DNA from: Pontiella sulfatireligans | Lineage (GTDB): Bacteria; Verrucomicrobiota; Kiritimatiellia; Kiritimatiellales; Pontiellaceae | NCBI RefSeq assembly: GCF_900890705.1 | Contig: NZ_CAAHFH010000001.1 | Coordinates: 1,426,001 to 1,490,000, forward strand | Reading direction: 5' to 3' | DNA length: 64,000 nucleotides | Shown: positions 16,633 through 25,643 of the stretch, one piece after another | How the letters are laid out: every line of letters begins with the position of its first letter | Numbering within the stretch: the first letter of the stretch is position 1 | Position numbers and translations under genes: made by a program | Notes under the pieces: generated by a model | Told to the model about the DNA's origin: nothing | The model's input: the letters and a program-made list of their open reading frames with translations, nothing else | The model's database searches: none

Positions 16633-18066
16633 TTAACGATCTTTTTCCACGTCCTTCCAGTGTTGTTCCAACTGCTTCTTCAGCTCCTGCGCCTTTTCCG
16701 GATATTGATCGATTACGTTGTTTTGTTCTCCGATATCTTTTTTCAAATTGAAGAGCTGTTCGACCTTCACGTTTACCTCTCCATTCGGCACCTCGACCCC
16801 GCTTCCATATTTATCTGCGAAACGGTATTTCCAATCGCCGACACGAATCGCCTGCCCGTTCATATAGATAAAATTCTTCCGGAGCGCCTGTTGGTCTTCG
16901 GCTCCTAGTAAAACTTGACTGATATCCATGCCGTCCAGTTTGCGATCCGTTGGAAGCTCGCTTCCTGTCACCTTGGCCAACGTCGGAAAAAGGTCGAGAG
17001 CAGTTGCATTATAATCGGAAACCACACCGGATGGAATATGGCCCTGCCACCAGAAGACACCCGGGACACGGTGGCCGCCTTCGTAACTGCTTCGCTTCCC
17101 CGCTCTCAGTGGACCGGCACTTCCGCCGTCATCACCCCGCTGAAGCCATGGGCCGTTGTCAGACGTGAAGATGACTAGTGTCTTTTCCTCCAATCCGCGC
17201 TCACGCAGGGCCTGTAATATCTGCCCGACCGACCAATCAATTTCCGTCATGACATCACCATACAGTCCCCGCTCCGTTTTTCCTTTGAAGGGTTCCGATG
17301 CTGCAAGCGGCGTATGGGGCATCGAATGCGCAAGATAGATAAAGAAGGGCTGCTCCTTATTTGTATCGATCCATTGAATTGCTCTTTCGGTGTAACGACG
17401 CGTGAGTTGCGATTGATCAGCGGGCCACTCAATTACCTCGTTGTTTAACACAAGAGGAGGCATGTGTTTGAATGCGCGACCTTCCTTTTGAGCCACTTTC
17501 CAATGCTTCCCTTGAGGCTGGTAGGCTTTGTAATCCTCGAGGGTCATCCCCCCGAGGAACTTCACGTTGTCGGCCAGTGGCATTCCACCATCGTGGCACA
17601 TATCATTGCTATATGGGAGGCCGAGGTAAGCGTCGAATCCTTGCGCGGTCGGGAGATATTCAGGGAGATGTCCCAAATGCCATTTCCCGATGGCCGCCGT
17701 TGCGTAGCCCTGGGCCTTGAGCATCTCCGCCAGGGTCACTTCGCTTGGTGGCATCCCGTCGCTACTGTAGGGCCAGAACACACTTCCGCGATTTCCCCAG
17801 CGCGCGGCATATCGCCCGGTAAGCAACCCCGCCCGGGACGGTGTACACACCGAGTGCGCCGCATAAAATTCCGTAAAGCGCATGCCCTCCGCAGCCATGC
17901 GATCAATTTCAGCCGTTACAAACCCCTCCGCTCCATAAGAGGAAAGATCCCCATAGCCTTGGTCATCCGTAAAGATAACAATGATATTTGGTTTTCCGGC
18001 CGGTGCTGCGAAGCCGCAGCATGCTAAACAGCTGACGAATATTAGGGAGGAAGGAAGAGTTTTCAT
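16633..18066 (-). CDS. Secreted Cys-type (S1) sulfatase
   Basis: A 477-residue sulfatase with a signal peptide ending near G-F-A-A-P-A. The core begins K-P-N-I-I-V-I-F-T-D-D-Q-G-Y. The formylglycine precursor is Cys74 in C-T-P-S-R, followed by I-G-K-W-H-L-G and, later, the S-D-N-G-P strand. It resembles the arylsulfatase A / N-acetylgalactosamine-6-sulfatase type. The ATG at 18066 gives a standard signal peptide; a GTG 12 codons upstream is possible but has no better ribosome site. It appears to be a single-gene unit between two unknown proteins. Confidence 0.9.
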   Translation of the reverse strand: MKTLPSSLIFVSCLACCGFAAPAGKPNIIVIFTDDQGYGDLSSYGAEGFVTAEIDRMAAEGMRFTEFYAAHSVCTPSRAGLLTGRYAARWGNRGSVFWPYSSDGMPPSEVTLAEMLKAQGYATAAIGKWHLGHLPEYLPTAQGFDAYLGLPYSNDMCHDGGMPLADNVKFLGGMTLEDYKAYQPQGKHWKVAQKEGRAFKHMPPLVLNNEVIEWPADQSQLTRRYTERAIQWIDTNKEQPFFIYLAHSMPHTPLAASEPFKGKTERGLYGDVMTEIDWSVGQILQALRERGLEEKTLVIFTSDNGPWLQRGDDGGSAGPLRAGKRSSYEGGHRVPGVFWWQGHIPSGVVSDYNATALDLFPTLAKVTGSELPTDRKLDGMDISQVLLGAEDQQALRKNFIYMNGQAIRVGDWKYRFADKYGSGVEVPNGEVNVKVEQLFNLKKDIGEQNNVIDQYPEKAQELKKQLEQHWKDVEKDR

Positions 18067-18181
18067 ATTAAATAATCTGTCGGTTAATGGATGGAAATTC
18101 ACTTTTTCAGGTGATTGGAGAGCTCGTGACTGTAGATCGAATCTACCTGAAGAACTAGTTTATCCTGACCGTCATATCGGA

Positions 18182-19282
18182 TCAGTCATTTGAAGCCACA
18201 GGAGCGGTTCCTGATGCCTCCCAGTTGCAATTACTCACGACTCCGGAAAACTTTGCTAAGTTGCCATTATAATCACCCATTAACAAGGTATAAGCCATAC
18301 CGGCATCCGATGCGTCCAGTCCCTTTCTGTTCGCATTTTTCGGGTTTTCATTCTGAAAGAAATCGGTAAAAACGACAAATCGGTTATGCATCCATTGGAA
18401 CGCTTCGTCATCGGAGTCTTTCATCCACGCCACGAAGTCCCAGGCTTCCATATTCGTTTTGCTGCCGAACCGATCCCTGCCCTGAGCTCCGGTGAAGTAG
18501 AACCCGACACCATACTCCTCTACACACATCTGTGCGCCGGCCGCAGCTCGCTTGTTTCCCGAAATCGCATCGATTTCATTTCTCCACTTATTCGACTGTT
18601 CATTGACTCCGGAATGGGAAACCAGAATCGTGTTGCGCAGGTTTTCTGCCGTAGCGCCCCGATGTGTGACGGCCTCTTGAAGAACCCGGTAGGCGAATTC
18701 AAAGGGACCGGCCTGAATCCAGAAAAAACGGTTTGTTTCACTGCTGGCCAACACTTCCTGAATGGCCGACTCAAAAGCCGCGTCATATCCAGGATATACG
18801 CCCGAAGCGGCATGACCGGGACGAAGGGCGTTTGCTGGACTTTTGCCGGTATTCGTATCCGATGCCCACAGATCATAAAACAGGTTCGTATCCAACCCGA
18901 ACCGAGTCGCCGCCCCCAGCGTGCTCTCATTATTCTCCCGCATTTTTTTCGTATTGAATTGGTCCAGCCGATTATTATACGAAAAATGAACCAGCTGATC
19001 ACGATATCCACTGGCCGCAATAATGCACAACGCGACCGGCGTTGCACACCAGTCATCCGGATCATTATTATTCCCATCTGCACTCCAGCCAATCCGGTCG
19101 GTAGTTCGTACCGAGGGCACAGACAGTTCATAGGGTGTCAATTTATCGGTTACTCTGGGTTCATCATCTTGACCTATATAGTCAAATTCTGCAGAAGCCG
19201 CCATACTCAGCAGTACAGCCGCCACAAATACATAAACCAGCTGTCTCCCTTTTTTTTGCGTATTCATCTTTATCGTTTTCAT
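18182..19282 (-). CDS. Secreted protein of unknown function, nucleoside-hydrolase-like N-terminal motif
   Basis: A 366-residue protein with a Sec signal peptide (cleavage after S-A-A-S-A-E near residue 32). The segment D-G-N-N-N-D-P-D-D-W-C-A-T-P-V-A-L (about 70-86), with clustered Asp/Asn and a following hydrophobic helix, faintly recalls the metal site of DUF1593 or nucleoside-hydrolase-like proteins. I do not recognise the family with certainty. AAGGAAAC precedes the ATG. The gene stands alone between a sulfatase and a xylose-isomerase-like gene, so a role in glycan use is guilt by association only. Confidence 0.6.
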   Translation of the reverse strand: MKTIKMNTQKKGRQLVYVFVAAVLLSMAASAEFDYIGQDDEPRVTDKLTPYELSVPSVRTTDRIGWSADGNNNDPDDWCATPVALCIIAASGYRDQLVHFSYNNRLDQFNTKKMRENNESTLGAATRFGLDTNLFYDLWASDTNTGKSPANALRPGHAASGVYPGYDAAFESAIQEVLASSETNRFFWIQAGPFEFAYRVLQEAVTHRGATAENLRNTILVSHSGVNEQSNKWRNEIDAISGNKRAAAGAQMCVEEYGVGFYFTGAQGRDRFGSKTNMEAWDFVAWMKDSDDEAFQWMHNRFVVFTDFFQNENPKNANRKGLDASDAGMAYTLLMGDYNGNLAKFSGVVSNCNWEASGTAPVASND

Positions 19283-19463
19283 GTTTCCTTTTTTTTATTA
19301 TCTAAATACCTGAAAGAAGAGAGTCCGTGATCTATGGCATTACATTCAACGGCAGATAAAAAACGCGGGTAGTCATTTACCGTCTTTTTAACGAGAAAAT
19401 CGGAGATGAAAAACCATGAACACTTTTTACAATGTGTTCATGATTTTGAACATCTGAGGGACA

Positions 19464-20387
19464 TTATGCGATAAGCGGCCCTAGGAGTTCCATGGATTGT
19501 TTGTACACCTCGAATCCATCCGGGCCGCCTTTCTCGAGGTTCACATAGCCATTGTAGCGATTTTCTTTCATCGCGTTGATGATCGCCGGAAGATCAACCA
19601 CACCGGTTCCCGGCACACAGGGACCGCTCTTCACTTTACCGAGTTCCCCTTTCACATCTTTAAAATGCATGTGGGTGACGTGCTCTTTATTATTCAAATA
19701 GCCCTGCAACGGATCTTCGCCGTTTATAAAGCTGTTTCCCGTATCAAAACAAACCTTCAGATCCGGCACCTCGGCAATGGCTTCCGAAAAATGGGCCGAT
19801 GTTTTGAACGGTGCCGTTGGACTGTTGTGCGTTTCTATCGTCACTTCAATGCCCGCCGCATTGGCAAGCGGCATGGCATCCTTGAGCCCCTCGATCATCC
19901 ATTTCCGATTTGTATCCGAATCATTACCCGAACGTACTCCGCCCTGGTTGAGCATAATCCGGTCCGAACCCAGGGTGTGGGCAACCTCCAGACGATTTTT
20001 AAATTCTTCCACACCGACTATACGCTCTTTGGCATCCGGTGATTCAAGCTGACCAACCCCCATCGTAAAGCAAATGGTTTTCAGTCCATGGTCATCGGTT
20101 ATCTTCCGAATATTTTCCCAGGACTTATGGTATCCGGTCCCGATAAAATCCAGCCCATCGATACCCAGAGATTTGGTTCTTCGGCAGATTTCAACCAGAT
20201 CCATTTCCTCTCTGGTCCAAGGGCAATTCATCAAGGTATAGAGATACATTGAAAACTGGATGTTTCCTTTTTTATGATCCGCCGCCAAAAGCGACTTCGG
20301 TGCCGCTACAGCAGCACTGGTGCATACCGCCGCAGCCCCAACCGTCGTCGAAAACCTTCGACGTGATAGATTTTGTTTTGTCATCAT
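19464..20387 (-). CDS. Tat-exported xylose-isomerase-like TIM-barrel protein
   Basis: A protein of about 307 residues in the AP-endonuclease-2/sugar isomerase-epimerase superfamily. A twin-arginine signal (S-R-R-R-F-S-T-T-V-G-A-A) leads the protein, so it is folded before export. The barrel contains metal-ligand candidates: E in V-T-I-E-T-H-N, D in C-F-D-T-G-N, H in M-H-F-K-D-V, and E in V-N-L-E-K-G-G. Such proteins isomerise or epimerise sugars or keto-acids. The ATG at 20387 has AAAAGG ahead; a GTG two codons earlier is possible. Periplasmic members are common in PVC and Bacteroidota glycan loci, but the reaction is not known. Confidence 0.82.
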   Translation of the reverse strand: MMTKQNLSRRRFSTTVGAAAVCTSAAVAAPKSLLAADHKKGNIQFSMYLYTLMNCPWTREEMDLVEICRRTKSLGIDGLDFIGTGYHKSWENIRKITDDHGLKTICFTMGVGQLESPDAKERIVGVEEFKNRLEVAHTLGSDRIMLNQGGVRSGNDSDTNRKWMIEGLKDAMPLANAAGIEVTIETHNSPTAPFKTSAHFSEAIAEVPDLKVCFDTGNSFINGEDPLQGYLNNKEHVTHMHFKDVKGELGKVKSGPCVPGTGVVDLPAIINAMKENRYNGYVNLEKGGPDGFEVYKQSMELLGPLIA

Positions 20388-20832
20388 GTTCACCTTTTCA
20401 TCGTTCTAGAATTATCGATCAAATAAAACTGAACCATATTGGAATCCGATTTACTCAACACACGGCCTCAAACGTTCAACATTCAGCGTCATTTTCATCT
20501 GACCCACACGCTCGAAAGGTTCAGCTCTCGAACTCAAGCATCCGTTGTCTAGGTCGCCCCACCCCCACCAACAAAGGAGTTATCGGGGGCGTCATCATTT
20601 TTCCAAAGATTGGAAGTTTCCCTGATATGGAGAGGCGCCGGTACGGCGACATATATACGCAACGCATTCCTCAAAGTGTAGCATGCTCTTCTTTGCGGGA
20701 CGCAAAGGGCGTGTATCCGAGGTTCAGGGGCAAGCCCTCCTCATACTTCGGAGAAACCGGACCTCCCACCTGCTACGCCAGAGGAGCCGTTTTAACCTAC
20801 TCATGGAGTTACTCTTTGACACATTGCCGTTC
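20388..20832. other. Intergenic interval without recognisable gene
   Basis: About 440 bases between the TIM-barrel start and the stop of the pectate-lyase-like gene. It contains the palindrome TTCCAAAGATTGGAA at 20601-20615 and a short GGCGCCGGTACGGCGAC stretch. Open frames on the plus strand look like noise. Confidence 0.5.
20601..20615. repeat. TTCCAA-NNN-TTGGAA palindrome, intergenic
   Basis: TTCCAAAGATTGGAA, identical in sequence to the copy at 13719-13733. Confidence 0.5.
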
Positions 20833-23595
20833 TCAAAATCCATCATGTGGAATCGAGTGCATGATCTTTACCTTTGATCCGGCCTTATTGATAAAGGCCT
20901 CTCCATCGGAAGGGTTTTTCTTTTTGATGGCGCCGATAATTTCAGCCCCGTCGATCCCCTCTCCGAAATAGCCGTATAACCCTGATTCGTACCCGCCGGC
21001 AATCGGGCTTCTGATCGGTTCGCCGAAGCGCATTCCTACCGCTTTTAAAGTGCCGCCGGTTTGTTTGATGCCATAGTCCAGCCCAAAGCTCGCGAAACTC
21101 GAAAACAAGAAGTAGAAATCACCACTGTGCATCTCGATCCCGGTTTCTGCGCAGGGGTTGTGACCCCATCCCAGCAGGCTGTAAAATTGCGCTTTCCCTT
21201 TCACGCCGTCGCGGATATCGAGATACCGTCGCCGCGCATCCATTTCCATGGAAACAATCTGGAAATTCACAAATTGCGCATCATCGCCGACGTCATCAAA
21301 CACCATCGACACGCCGCTATGGTCAATGCCGTGGGCAATCAAGGTTCCATTGATTCCACCGTGCTCCGGATTACCGATAAAATGAATGCCGGTTTTGGTT
21401 CCGAACGAAAAATTCTGCAGCATGTTTTCCTGTTCTGAATAACCGAAAACAAATCCGGTCAGCGTGTACCGGACGACGTCCCGCAGTTCCCGGCTGCCGC
21501 CCGGGCTGTCGGGGTACCCCGACCATCCCCAGAACGATGGGTTCCACTGCACATTTTTTACAAACCCTTTTCCGAAACAGTTATCGATGTAGAGGCCCGT
21601 TTTCAGCACCGCTCCACATAAATAATCAATATTATGCCCCGTGCTGTCATACGTTCCAAAATCGGCGCCTTTGTAGGAATTAACCAGCAGCACATCTTTC
21701 ATACGGACATTAGGGCCGAGCGACTGGACCGTCCAGGGATACGGAGTAAAGGCTTTGCTTTTTTCGTAGTCCGACCATTTCTGTTCAGGATAATAAATGG
21801 TCAGCCCGCGCAGCGATGCTCCCGCATTTAATCGGATAAACGGGGCGCCTTGTTCATCGCCCTTCCCAGGAAACGCAAACAGCTCGCTTCCCCTCTGTCC
21901 GCTATACACTTTTTTATTGGACTGTTTTCTCCAGCTGTTTCCATTTTTGGTGTGATGACAATTCTCAAACACCCCGCGCACTTCAATATTGGACGGAATA
22001 ATCAGTTCCTTCTTCAGAACATATTTTCCAACCGGAATATAAACGGTTCCGCCCCCGTTTTTCTCGGCCGCGTTTAAGGCTTTGACGAATGCTGTTGAAT
22101 CATCTGTAACCGCATCCCCTTTGGCCCCGAAATCGCGCACATTAAAAAGATCGGCCTTTTCCGGCTTATAGATCGCGTCCGGATATTCGAACCGGGATAG
22201 ATCGCATTGTTTAAGATCCAGACCGGTATGATCAATAATGACTTCCGCACGTTTGGTTGTGTTATTTCCAATGTCCGGAACCCCTTTAAATCGGTTGCCC
22301 AATACAGCTGCACTCTTAATTCCATTCCCCAGATAAATATGATTCCCCGATTGTGAAAAATCGTTCTGAATCAACTGAATGACACCGGATTCGGCATACA
22401 CCGCATAGCCATCATCCGCCCAACCGTTAAACGAGCACCCGGACATGCTGACCACACCCAGGGACGCTTCCGACAGCACGCAATATTTAAACGAGCCTTC
22501 AAACGTAATATTTAAAAACTGAGCCACACTCTTTAAAGGCGCCGTGACTTTAATACCGATCGCATTTTTCAGACGGGAGCGAATATACACATCCGTATCG
22601 GCCCATCCGCATCGGTTGACATCCCCCACCTGCATACCGATAAAATTATCAATCAGCTTTAGATTCACAAAACCGCCATTGGGACCCCGATCTTCGGTCT
22701 TGATTTTGGAGCGACTGACCTCGATGCCCGTATGGAACCCCTCAATGACCCAATCATACATCCACGTCCAGTCATAATGGGTGATCACCGCGCCCGTGGA
22801 TTCCTTCAATAGATGTTTTTTCAGCGCGACCTGCTCAGCCGGTGTTTTAGGCGATCCGGGAAGATTCGACTCCATCCAGTATTTCGGGCGCATATATATT
22901 TTCTGCAGCTTCTGGCAGTCATAGATCTCATCCCGTAGGAATCCTGTATGCAGCGTGGTCATAAACAGGTTTTTTATGGTCAGCAACTGATTATGGCTCG
23001 GACCGGCCTGAATACCGTTCCATGAATTGTAAACGGTGATGTTTTCCAACCCGGCGCTCAGCCCTGAGCGTTGTTGTATGGTCCAGGCATACGGCACCGG
23101 TTCAGCAAAGTTCTGTTCCGGATACCAAAGCGCAAGGTCCTTCAGTCCACAGCTTTCTCCCAGCGTGATGAAGGGCTCAGCGTCAGGCTCTCCTCTGCCA
23201 TAATAGATGGCAAATAGCGTAGACGTTCGCGGAAGGTTTTCGACATCAGGACTACTCCATTCCCCCCGCAGATGTACCCCCGACTTTAAAATCAGCCGAT
23301 CTCTAAAAACATAATATCCAGCCGGAACAAAAATGACTCCGCCACCATCCTGCTCACAGGCATCAATGGCTTTCTGAAAGCTTTGGGTATCATCGTCCTT
23401 ATCATTGGCAATTACGCCGTAGTCGCGCACATCATGTGTCGCGATAACATAGTCCTGCGTCTCGAATTGTGTCTCGTTGATGCGCGGCGTTCCCGGCTCC
23501 GGTCGTTTGGCCTGAGCCGCAAATGTAATCTGGAACGACAGGATGAAAAACGCCATCGGCAACAGCATCGGTTTAACTAATGGTTTAATCTGCAT
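20833..23595 (-). CDS. Secreted protein with two tandem pectate-lyase-3 (rhamnogalacturonase/epimerase-type) beta-helices
   Basis: A 920-residue protein with a signal peptide ending near T-F-A-A-Q-A. It has two right-handed beta-helix units, each opening with the PF12708 pattern: first R-D-Y-G-V-I-A-N-D-K-D-D-D-T (about residue 57), then V-R-D-F-G-A-K-G-D-A-V-T-D-D-S (about 488). Each is followed by G-G-G-x-V-x-x-P-x-G-x-Y. It probably binds or cleaves a polysaccharide chain, but the catalytic residues cannot be set by eye. AAGGAAAG precedes the ATG. It lies about 100 bases downstream of the ROK kinase stop, on the same strand, so it may be the last gene of the glycyl-radical operon. Confidence 0.82.
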   Translation of the reverse strand: MQIKPLVKPMLLPMAFFILSFQITFAAQAKRPEPGTPRINETQFETQDYVIATHDVRDYGVIANDKDDDTQSFQKAIDACEQDGGGVIFVPAGYYVFRDRLILKSGVHLRGEWSSPDVENLPRTSTLFAIYYGRGEPDAEPFITLGESCGLKDLALWYPEQNFAEPVPYAWTIQQRSGLSAGLENITVYNSWNGIQAGPSHNQLLTIKNLFMTTLHTGFLRDEIYDCQKLQKIYMRPKYWMESNLPGSPKTPAEQVALKKHLLKESTGAVITHYDWTWMYDWVIEGFHTGIEVSRSKIKTEDRGPNGGFVNLKLIDNFIGMQVGDVNRCGWADTDVYIRSRLKNAIGIKVTAPLKSVAQFLNITFEGSFKYCVLSEASLGVVSMSGCSFNGWADDGYAVYAESGVIQLIQNDFSQSGNHIYLGNGIKSAAVLGNRFKGVPDIGNNTTKRAEVIIDHTGLDLKQCDLSRFEYPDAIYKPEKADLFNVRDFGAKGDAVTDDSTAFVKALNAAEKNGGGTVYIPVGKYVLKKELIIPSNIEVRGVFENCHHTKNGNSWRKQSNKKVYSGQRGSELFAFPGKGDEQGAPFIRLNAGASLRGLTIYYPEQKWSDYEKSKAFTPYPWTVQSLGPNVRMKDVLLVNSYKGADFGTYDSTGHNIDYLCGAVLKTGLYIDNCFGKGFVKNVQWNPSFWGWSGYPDSPGGSRELRDVVRYTLTGFVFGYSEQENMLQNFSFGTKTGIHFIGNPEHGGINGTLIAHGIDHSGVSMVFDDVGDDAQFVNFQIVSMEMDARRRYLDIRDGVKGKAQFYSLLGWGHNPCAETGIEMHSGDFYFLFSSFASFGLDYGIKQTGGTLKAVGMRFGEPIRSPIAGGYESGLYGYFGEGIDGAEIIGAIKKKNPSDGEAFINKAGSKVKIMHSIPHDGF

Positions 23596-23696
23596 GGTCT
23601 TTCTTTCCTTATAATCTTATTCCGCGGCATAAAATCAACCTCTGGAATTGCGTATGTACAATTTATCCCCATTAAAGGCGGTGCAAGCTTTTTTGA

Positions 23697-24815
23697 TCAC
23701 CCCAGATGGCTTACTGCGAAAGCATAGGCTCCCAGAGCTGTGGCGCGGCTGATGCCGAGGGTGGACAATCCCACACCAATCCGCGGCAGCGCGTCATAGG
23801 TTACGGTCGCTGATGACTGCGGCACAGCCAAGGTGCGCGGATCGCCCTTGCTGAAGGCGGCTATGGCCGCATCATCTTCCAGATAGCTTGCATGGAAGGG
23901 CATTCGCTGTAGCTGCGCCCCGTGGAGGTGGCCGATCCGACCGTTGAGTTCTGCCATAACGGCGGGCATGAATAAGTCAGCAGCACCACTGATCCCACCG
24001 CCGATGACCACGAGCCCGTCGATGAGACTGGCGGTATTTGCAATCGCATCGCCCAGCACCTGGCCCATGAGTGCAAAAGCTTCACATGCTGCTTTCGAAT
24101 CCCCTTCGGCTTCTCCTTTGGCAATACGGTAGAGCACATCCGGTGCGGGAACGTCGGTCAGATCCTGCCCCGTCTTTTGAGCATAGAAAACACGGAGCTT
24201 GTCCCTGCCGATCCCGGCATCGGCGCAGCAGTCGGTCTGGACCTTGTTGCGCATCAGCCAAATCTCGGCCGTATTGGAGTTATCCCCCAACAGAAGCTGC
24301 CCGCCGCAAACGATACCGCAGCCGAAACCGGTTCCGAGGGTGAGCCCGATCAGGTTTTCGAAACGTTTGCTCCCGCCATGTGCCTGGATCTGCTGGTTGA
24401 CGTCGGGGAGAAAACCAAAGACATATTCCCCAAGAGCAAAGAGGTTGCCGTCGTTATTGATGAAAACGGGCAATCCGAAAACCTCCTGAAGGAAGGGGCC
24501 GAGCGCCACCCCGCCGCGAAAGGCCGGCAGGTTGGGCAGGTCGCCGATGATGCCCTGTTTGTAATCCGCGGGGCCGGGAAAGGCAAAGGAGATGGCATCG
24601 GCCTGTCCCGGAATCTGTTCCAGCACCTTGCGAAAGCCGCGTTCGAGTTGTTGCAGACAGGGTTCGAGTTCATCGGCCACACTCGGGAGAATCACGGCCT
24701 CGGCGACCTCGCGTCCTCCCTGCAAAGCTGAAAATTCCAACGTCGTTCCCCCGGCATCAAGGGTCAGTACCACACGGTTATCCTGTTCATAAGCCGCGTT
24801 ATCTCTTAGCTGCAT
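23697..24815 (-). CDS. ROK-family sugar kinase
   Basis: A 372-residue protein with the ROK/ASKHA fold: the phosphate-1 loop D-A-G-G-T-T near residue 20, N-N-D-G-N with the likely catalytic Asp near 116, and G-T-G-F-G-C-G near 155. The usual ROK zinc motif is poorly conserved (C-C-A-D-A-G-I-G-R). It should phosphorylate a hexose or hexose-like alcohol at the 6-position in the cytoplasm. Its start overlaps the activase stop by 10 bases, so the two are translationally coupled. In that context it may supply the phosphorylated substrate of the glycyl radical enzyme, replacing the PTS found beside E. coli pflDC. That link is inference. Confidence 0.82.
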   Translation of the reverse strand: MQLRDNAAYEQDNRVVLTLDAGGTTLEFSALQGGREVAEAVILPSVADELEPCLQQLERGFRKVLEQIPGQADAISFAFPGPADYKQGIIGDLPNLPAFRGGVALGPFLQEVFGLPVFINNDGNLFALGEYVFGFLPDVNQQIQAHGGSKRFENLIGLTLGTGFGCGIVCGGQLLLGDNSNTAEIWLMRNKVQTDCCADAGIGRDKLRVFYAQKTGQDLTDVPAPDVLYRIAKGEAEGDSKAACEAFALMGQVLGDAIANTASLIDGLVVIGGGISGAADLFMPAVMAELNGRIGHLHGAQLQRMPFHASYLEDDAAIAAFSKGDPRTLAVPQSSATVTYDALPRIGVGLSTLGISRATALGAYAFAVSHLG

Positions 24816-25636
24816 TGGAACTCCTTTCCCAACCTTCGGTATTTACTGGGTGTCAATGGATTGTAATCCAGTTTCTCAATCGGAATGTCGCTTTTGACAG
24901 AGAAAACAAATTGCTCAATGGCCTCAATATTATCCGGCGCATCCGTGAAGTTTTTTATCAAGGGGATACGCACGGTCACATGCGAATGCCGCTCGGCCAG
25001 ATATCGGAAATTTTCCAGAATGATCGTATTGTCTTCTCCCGTGCACTGCCGATGGGCCTGCCCATCCCAAAGTTTGAGATCAACCAGAAAGTGGTCAACC
25101 AGGGGGATCACCGTATCCACTGTTTCCCGAGGTGCAAAAAGGCAGGTTTCCATGGCGGTCGACAGTCCACTATCCTTGCAGGCCTTTAGGATTTCCCGAC
25201 AGAAGGACGCCTGTTGGAGGGGCTCCCCCCCGCTTAACGTGACACCGCCGCCGGACATCTCATAGAACAGCCGATCCTTCTCAACCTCCTCCATGACTTC
25301 GCCGACCGTCACCTCCCTGCCGGCCCATTCCAGGGCATGGGTGGGACAACGGCTCACGCAGTCAGAGTTGAGCGCGCAACGTTCCCGATTGATCTGAATA
25401 AAAGATCCTCCGGATGGATCTGCGCGCAAGGCCTTTTCCTGACAGACCTCCACACACTGCCCGCAACGGATGCAGCGACTTTCATGGTACCAAAGTTGAA
25501 TTCCGGGTTCGATGCCCTCGGGGTTATGGCACCAGTGGCAGGCCAAGGGACAGCCTTTCAGGAAAACCGTGGTGCGGATACCCGGACCGTCGTGCACGGC
25601 GAAGCGTTTGATATCAAAAATTGTTCCGCGTACCAT
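24806..25636 (-). CDS. Glycyl-radical enzyme activase (radical SAM, PflC-like)
   Basis: A 276-residue radical SAM protein. Cys29, Cys33 and Cys36 (C-x3-C-x2-C) bind the [4Fe-4S] cluster that cleaves S-adenosylmethionine. Two ferredoxin-type clusters follow (C-I-R-C-G-Q-C-V-E-V-C and the C-A-L-N-S-D-C-V-S-R-C group), as in the non-PFL activases. G-G-G-V-T-L-S-G-G-E-P is the SAM-binding motif. It installs the glycyl radical on the enzyme encoded just upstream, whose stop is 7 bases away. The ATG at 25636 is chosen; longer frames run into the upstream gene. Requires anoxic conditions. Confidence 0.9.
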   Translation of the reverse strand: MVRGTIFDIKRFAVHDGPGIRTTVFLKGCPLACHWCHNPEGIEPGIQLWYHESRCIRCGQCVEVCQEKALRADPSGGSFIQINRERCALNSDCVSRCPTHALEWAGREVTVGEVMEEVEKDRLFYEMSGGGVTLSGGEPLQQASFCREILKACKDSGLSTAMETCLFAPRETVDTVIPLVDHFLVDLKLWDGQAHRQCTGEDNTIILENFRYLAERHSHVTVRIPLIKNFTDAPDNIEAIEQFVFSVKSDIPIEKLDYNPLTPSKYRRLGKEFQCS

Positions 25637-25643
25637 AGGTTCG

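Noticed and set aside
20393-20832. Possible small RNA or protein gene in the gap
   Set aside because: Plus-strand frames look random, and no promoter-terminator pair could be identified.
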